A stretch of DNA of 9,961 nt from Burkholderiaceae bacterium (GTDB lineage: Bacteria > Pseudomonadota > Gammaproteobacteria > Burkholderiales > Burkholderiaceae_D): the NCBI GenBank assembly GCA_019752915.1, contig JAIELO010000045.1:1-9961 (forward strand), read 5' to 3'. This document shows, piece by piece, positions 7,024 to 9,961 of this stretch. A program made the translations under genes and the position numbers. How positions within the stretch are numbered: the stretch's first letter is position 1; every line of letters begins with the position of its first letter. The notes beneath the pieces are model-generated. The model was not told the DNA's origin, made no database searches, and worked only from the letters and a program-made list of their open reading frames with translations.

Positions 7024-8052
7024 ATGGGCATCGGCAGCTTTATCAAGAAGCAGTTTATCGACGTAATTCAGTGGAACGAAAGCAGCGACGGCGTGCTGGC
7101 GTGGCGCTATCCCATGCAGGATCAGGAGATCCAGAACGGTGGCGTACTGGTGGTGCGCGAATCGCAGATGGCGGTGTTCGTCAACGAAGGGCAGATCGCC
7201 GACGTGTTCGGCCCCGGCACCCACAAGCTGACCACCCAGACCTTGCCGCTGCTGACCAATCTGATGAACTGGGACAAGCTGTTTGATTCGCCATTCAAAT
7301 CGGATGTGTATTTCTTCAGCACCCGCGTCCAGACCGCGCGCAAATGGGGCACGCCACAGCCGATTACCATCCGCGACAAGGATTTCGACATGGTGCGGGT
7401 GCGGGCCTTCGGCATGTATTCCTACCGCGTGGCCGATCCGCGCCTGTTCTTCAAAGAGATCAGCGGCACCCGCGAGCTGTACACCCGCGACGAAGTGGAA
7501 GAACAGCTGCGCGGCATTCTGATGGCCAGCATGGCCGGTTCGCTGGGTAGCGCACAAGTGCCCTTCCTCGACATGGCCGCCAACCAGCAACTGATGGCGC
7601 AGCAGGTGAAAGGCGATCTGACCACCGCCTTCGGCCGCTACGGCATCGGCCTCGATGAATTCAACGTGGCCAGCGTTAGCCTGCCGGAAGAACTGCAATC
7701 GGCTCTCGACGAACGCATCTCGGCCGGCATGAAAGGCGGCCTGAGCGCCGATAAAATGACCGGCTACACGCGCTACCAGACGGCCAACGCGATTCCGCTG
7801 GCGGCCCAGAACGAAGGCGGCATCGCCGGTATCGGCATGGGGCTGGGTGCGGGCGTCACGCTCGGACAGGTGATGGGTCAGGCGCTGAGCGGTTCACTCG
7901 CGCCGGCTGGCGCAGCGGCACCGGCACCGGCAGCCGATGACGGCATCGAAGCGCGGCTGGAGAAGCTCAAAGGCCTGCTCGACAAGGGCCTGATTTCCGC
8001 TGCCGATTACGATAGTAGCAAAGCCGAGCTACTGAAAAAACTCATCGGCTGA
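7024..8052 (+). CDS. SPFH/band-7 (YdjI-like) membrane-scaffold protein with C-terminal SHOCT domain
   Basis: 342 residues. The N-terminus (MGIGSFIKKQFIDVIQWNE) and the segment GGVLVVRESQMAVFVNEGQI (39-58) match the YdjI type of SPFH protein (often called virion core protein-like); the SPFH core runs to about 235. Next comes a Gly/Ala-rich hydrophobic stretch (264-305, GIGMGLGAGVTLGQVMGQAL), then a Pro/Ala linker and a SHOCT domain at 307-341 (RLEKLKGLLDKGLISAADYD). There is no conventional transmembrane helix at the N-terminus, so the protein is probably recruited to the inner face of the membrane. In B. subtilis YdjI is encoded with the PspA homologue YdjF and zinc-ribbon membrane proteins YdjG/YdjH and helps in membrane stress. 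Here it lies between DUF350 and DUF4178 genes, 19 nt before the latter. Family call firm; partner proteins inferred. Confidence 0.9.
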   Translation: MGIGSFIKKQFIDVIQWNESSDGVLAWRYPMQDQEIQNGGVLVVRESQMAVFVNEGQIADVFGPGTHKLTTQTLPLLTNLMNWDKLFDSPFKSDVYFFSTRVQTARKWGTPQPITIRDKDFDMVRVRAFGMYSYRVADPRLFFKEISGTRELYTRDEVEEQLRGILMASMAGSLGSAQVPFLDMAANQQLMAQQVKGDLTTAFGRYGIGLDEFNVASVSLPEELQSALDERISAGMKGGLSADKMTGYTRYQTANAIPLAAQNEGGIAGIGMGLGAGVTLGQVMGQALSGSLAPAGAAAPAPAADDGIEARLEKLKGLLDKGLISAADYDSSKAELLKKLIG

Positions 8053-8071
8053 GCGGGGCGCACGCAACTTC

Positions 8072-9544
8072 ATGCAAACCGTTTCCTGTCCTAGCTGCGG
8101 CGCGGAAGTCCACTTCCGCTCGCACGCTTCGGTCATGGCTGTCTGCGAATACTGCAGCACCAGCGTACTGAAAGATGCTGACGCCGTGCGCGATCTCGGC
8201 AAGATGTCGTCCGTGCTGGAAGACTATTCGCCGATCCAGATCGGCACCAGCGGCGTGCTGGGACAACGGCCGTTCACCGTGATCGGACGCCTGCAACTGC
8301 GCTACAGCGCGGGCATGTGGAACGAGTGGTATCTGCTGTTCGACGATGGCGTCACCTCGTGGCTGGGCGACTCCTCCGGCCTGTACACCATCACCGCCGA
8401 ATACCGTGGCGCCGCGGCCCTGCCCTCGTTCGACTCCCTGCATCCGGGACAGACCTATAAGCTGAATGGCGCGCCCTACACGGCCGCCGAAATCCGCGTC
8501 GCCGACTGCATCGGCGGGCAAGGCGAACTGCCGTTCAAAGTCGGTGCAGGCTATCAGGCCCGCGTAGCGGACTTCCGCCGTGGCAGCGAATTCATCACCC
8601 TCGATTATTCCGATGGCCCGCAGCCGGTGATCTACACCGGCCTCGCCGTCACGCTGGCCAGCCTGCAATGCCAGCTGCTGCGCGACGACGACGCAATTGC
8701 GCGCGCCGCCGGACGCTATCGCGGCAAACTCGATGCCCTCGACTGCCCGTCCTGCGGCACGCAGATTAAATATCTACCCGGCGTCACCACCACGCTGGTA
8801 TGTCAGTCGTGTCACAGCCAGATCGACGCTGCCAGTCCCAAAGCGGCGGTGCTGGCAGCGGGCGAACGGCTGGCCAGCGTGCCACTGTCGATCGAACTTG
8901 GCGCCACGGCGCGCATCAACAATCAGGACTTCACCATCATCGGCATGATGCGCCGCGCCGACGATGAAGGCACGCAGTGGAATGAATATCTGCTGTACGG
9001 CACGCGCGCCGGTTTCTCGTGGCTGGTGGAAACCGACGAGGGCTGGTCGGGCGCCGACGTACTGGCCGAATGGCCACTCAGCTATGATGCCAGTGCCAGC
9101 AGCGTGGTGCTGGAGCGCAGCCAGTTCCACAAACTATATGACTACGGCTCGGTGGTGACTTTTGCCGCAGGCGCCTTCAACTGGCGCGTCGCCGTCGGCG
9201 ATCGCACCCGCGTCAGCGAGTACGCTGCCGGCCAGATCAAGCTGGCCAGCGAAACCACCGCAGCAGAGATGACCTGGTCGCGCTCCGCGCCGATTGCCAC
9301 CGACCAGCTGGCGGCTTGGTTCGGCAGCCAGTTCAGAGGCGCACGCCGTCGCACCGCGTCGACGGCGAGTGCCTTCAATCCGCGTCGGCATCGCGATATG
9401 GCCAAGCGCATCATCTGGGTCATGCTGGCGTTGAATGCGATTCCTCTGGTGATTAATTTTTCGGCCAGCTGGTACATCAGCCTGATCGGCGCAGCGGCGA
9501 TCTACCTACCCGCGTGGTTCCTCGATAACGGAGATCAGGCGTGA
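8072..9544 (+). CDS. Tandem zinc-ribbon/DUF4178 protein with C-terminal membrane helices
   Basis: 490 residues built as a duplication. Unit 1: zinc ribbon C6-x2-C9...C25-x2-C28, then DUF4178 about 56-200 (PFTVIGRLQLRYSAGMWNEW at 67-86). Unit 2: zinc ribbon C225-x2-C228...C244-x2-C247, then DUF4178 about 272-405 (DFTIIGMMRRADDEGTQWNE at 286-305). Both units share FTxIG...WNE(W/Y)LL(F/Y), with SWL further on, showing internal repetition. After an Arg-rich stretch (423-445, likely on the cytoplasmic side) two hydrophobic helices at about 446-463 and 468-484 anchor the C-terminus, leaving both units probably cytoplasmic. DUF4178 has no known activity; a binding or adaptor role is plausible. No strong Shine-Dalgarno site precedes the ATG. 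Its TGA overlaps the next gene's GTG as GTGA. Confidence 0.87.
   Translation: MQTVSCPSCGAEVHFRSHASVMAVCEYCSTSVLKDADAVRDLGKMSSVLEDYSPIQIGTSGVLGQRPFTVIGRLQLRYSAGMWNEWYLLFDDGVTSWLGDSSGLYTITAEYRGAAALPSFDSLHPGQTYKLNGAPYTAAEIRVADCIGGQGELPFKVGAGYQARVADFRRGSEFITLDYSDGPQPVIYTGLAVTLASLQCQLLRDDDAIARAAGRYRGKLDALDCPSCGTQIKYLPGVTTTLVCQSCHSQIDAASPKAAVLAAGERLASVPLSIELGATARINNQDFTIIGMMRRADDEGTQWNEYLLYGTRAGFSWLVETDEGWSGADVLAEWPLSYDASASSVVLERSQFHKLYDYGSVVTFAAGAFNWRVAVGDRTRVSEYAAGQIKLASETTAAEMTWSRSAPIATDQLAAWFGSQFRGARRRTASTASAFNPRRHRDMAKRIIWVMLALNAIPLVINFSASWYISLIGAAAIYLPAWFLDNGDQA
9530..9533 (+). promoter_or_regulatory. Shine-Dalgarno site of the Gly/Ser-rich small gene
   Basis: GGAG inside the end of the DUF4178 gene, 7 nt before the overlapping GTG at 9541. 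It supports translation of a gene that is easily missed because of its size. Confidence 0.6.
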
Positions 9545-9720
9545 GCAAATATGTTATCTACGCCATTATCGTCGCCGTATTCACCTCGGCCAGTAGCTGG
9601 ATGAGCTTCGGCAGCGGTGGACGTTCCAGTTCGGGCTACCGGGGTAGCACCTGGAGTTCGCATACGGGCGGTGGTGGCGGTAGCTACGGCGGCGGTTCGG
9701 GTGGAGGTGGTCACAAATGA
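9541..9720 (+). CDS. Small membrane-anchored Gly/Ser-rich protein, 59 aa
   Basis: Short gene starting with GTG and joined to both neighbours by 4-nt overlaps (GTGA at 9541, ATGA at 9717). The translation begins MSKYVIYAIIVAVFTSASSW, a hydrophobic segment that could be a membrane anchor or signal, followed by Gly/Ser/Tyr-rich low-complexity sequence (SSGYRGSTWSS at 30-40, then THTGGGGG-like runs) ending GGGSGGGGHK at 50-59. No enzyme motif is visible and I do not recognise a named family. The position, start site and coupling argue strongly that it is a real operon member. The flexible glycine tail could pass a ligand or contact the SPFH/DUF4178 proteins; that is a guess. The tail codons also carry the speD ribosome site, so part of the sequence has a second constraint. 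Confidence 0.75.
   Translation: MSKYVIYAIIVAVFTSASSWMSFGSGGRSSSGYRGSTWSSHTGGGGGSYGGGSGGGGHK
9703..9708 (+). promoter_or_regulatory. Shine-Dalgarno site of speD inside glycine codons
   Basis: GGAGGT, a near-perfect anti-16S match, lies 8 nt before ATG 9717. It is formed by the glycine codons (GGT GGA GGT GGT) of the preceding small protein. It predicts efficient speD translation. Confidence 0.75.
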
Positions 9721-9961
9721 AGCGGCTGGACTTACCCGAACTGGCGCCAGCGCAGATTCATCAACCCGCAGGGCGCCATCTACTGGCGGATCTGGGTGGC
9801 ATCGCCGCGCAGCGCCTCAACGATTGCGCCAGCCTCGAAGCGCTGCTGCGCGACGCAGCGGTGGCCGCTGGTGCGCATGTCCTGTTCAGTCACTTCCATG
9901 GCTTCGGCGCGGGACAGGGCGTGACCGGCGTGCTGCTGCTGGCCGAATCGCACATCACCAT
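9717..9961 (+). CDS. speD: S-adenosylmethionine decarboxylase proenzyme (SpeD), 3'-partial
   Basis: The first 81 codons of a pyruvoyl-dependent AdoMet decarboxylase (PF02675 type), cut by the window end. It would make decarboxylated AdoMet, the aminopropyl donor used by the SpeE-like enzyme of the opposite arm. GRHLLADLGG (19-28) matches the family N-terminus, and GVTGVLLLAESHIT (68-81) is the processing region: self-cleavage is expected between E77 and S78, with S78 becoming the pyruvoyl group. Compared with the T. maritima enzyme (GVSG, Ser55; pyruvoyl Ser63) there is a 14-residue N-terminal extension, one extra residue in the FHGFGAGQ loop, and Thr70 in place of Ser55. The ATG overlaps the previous stop as ATGA and has GGAGGT upstream. 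Some SpeD homologues decarboxylate ornithine or arginine instead; the determining C-terminal half is not visible here. Confidence 0.88.
   Translation, partial: MKRLDLPELAPAQIHQPAGRHLLADLGGIAAQRLNDCASLEALLRDAAVAAGAHVLFSHFHGFGAGQGVTGVLLLAESHIT

Noticed and set aside
9663..9716. GGT/GGC-rich stretch as a DNA repeat or structural element
   Set aside because: It is explained by glycine codons of the 59-residue protein and the embedded speD ribosome site; no regular repeat unit.
1..9961. CRISPR arrays, tRNA/rRNA genes, transposase or integrase genes
   Set aside because: None seen on either strand; nearly all bases are covered by protein genes of uniform style, giving no sign of recent insertion.

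Overview
The window is dense, GC-rich bacterial chromosome with almost no intergenic space. The protein types (a secreted type 2 PHB depolymerase, a GabD close to the enterobacterial/beta-proteobacterial form, Tat export, GTG and ATG starts, Shine-Dalgarno sites) suggest a Gram-negative proteobacterium, probably a PHB-using betaproteobacterium. This is inferred from protein style only. No RNA gene, IS element, CRISPR array or phage gene was seen.

Layout. (1) Positions 1-1073, + strand: a secreted polyhydroxyalkanoate depolymerase of the circularly permuted type 2 catalytic domain, probably missing its first codons. Its 3' end overlaps tail-to-tail with the next gene. (2) Positions 6559 down to 1045, - strand, a left-going arm: a membrane-anchored spermidine-synthase-like aminopropyltransferase, a twin-arginine FAD amine-oxidase-like protein, a PPK2 polyphosphate kinase and, after a 57-nt gap with its own ribosome site, succinate-semialdehyde dehydrogenase gabD. 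The first three are joined by TGATG and ATGA stop/start overlaps. (3) Positions 6603-9961, + strand, a right-going arm: a DUF350 (YjfL-like) membrane protein, an SPFH/band-7 protein with a C-terminal SHOCT domain (YdjI-like), a double zinc-ribbon/double DUF4178 protein with C-terminal membrane helices, a 59-residue membrane-anchored Gly/Ser-rich protein, and the start of an S-adenosylmethionine decarboxylase (SpeD) cut by the window end. The last three genes are linked by 4-nt overlaps.

The two arms diverge from a 43-bp AT-rich gap. Together they hold both halves of aminopropyl chemistry: SpeD makes the aminopropyl donor and the SpeE-like enzyme transfers it. Around these are membrane-organising proteins (SPFH-SHOCT, DUF350, DUF4178) and an exported flavin oxidase. 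My main proposal is that 2557-9961 is one functional unit, an envelope-associated polyamine (or polyamine-like) synthesis and modification module related to PspA/YdjI/YjfL-type membrane-stress neighbourhoods. GabD could take up the aldehyde/GABA end of polyamine breakdown, and PPK2 could recycle nucleotides. The family assignments are strong. The joint function is inference.
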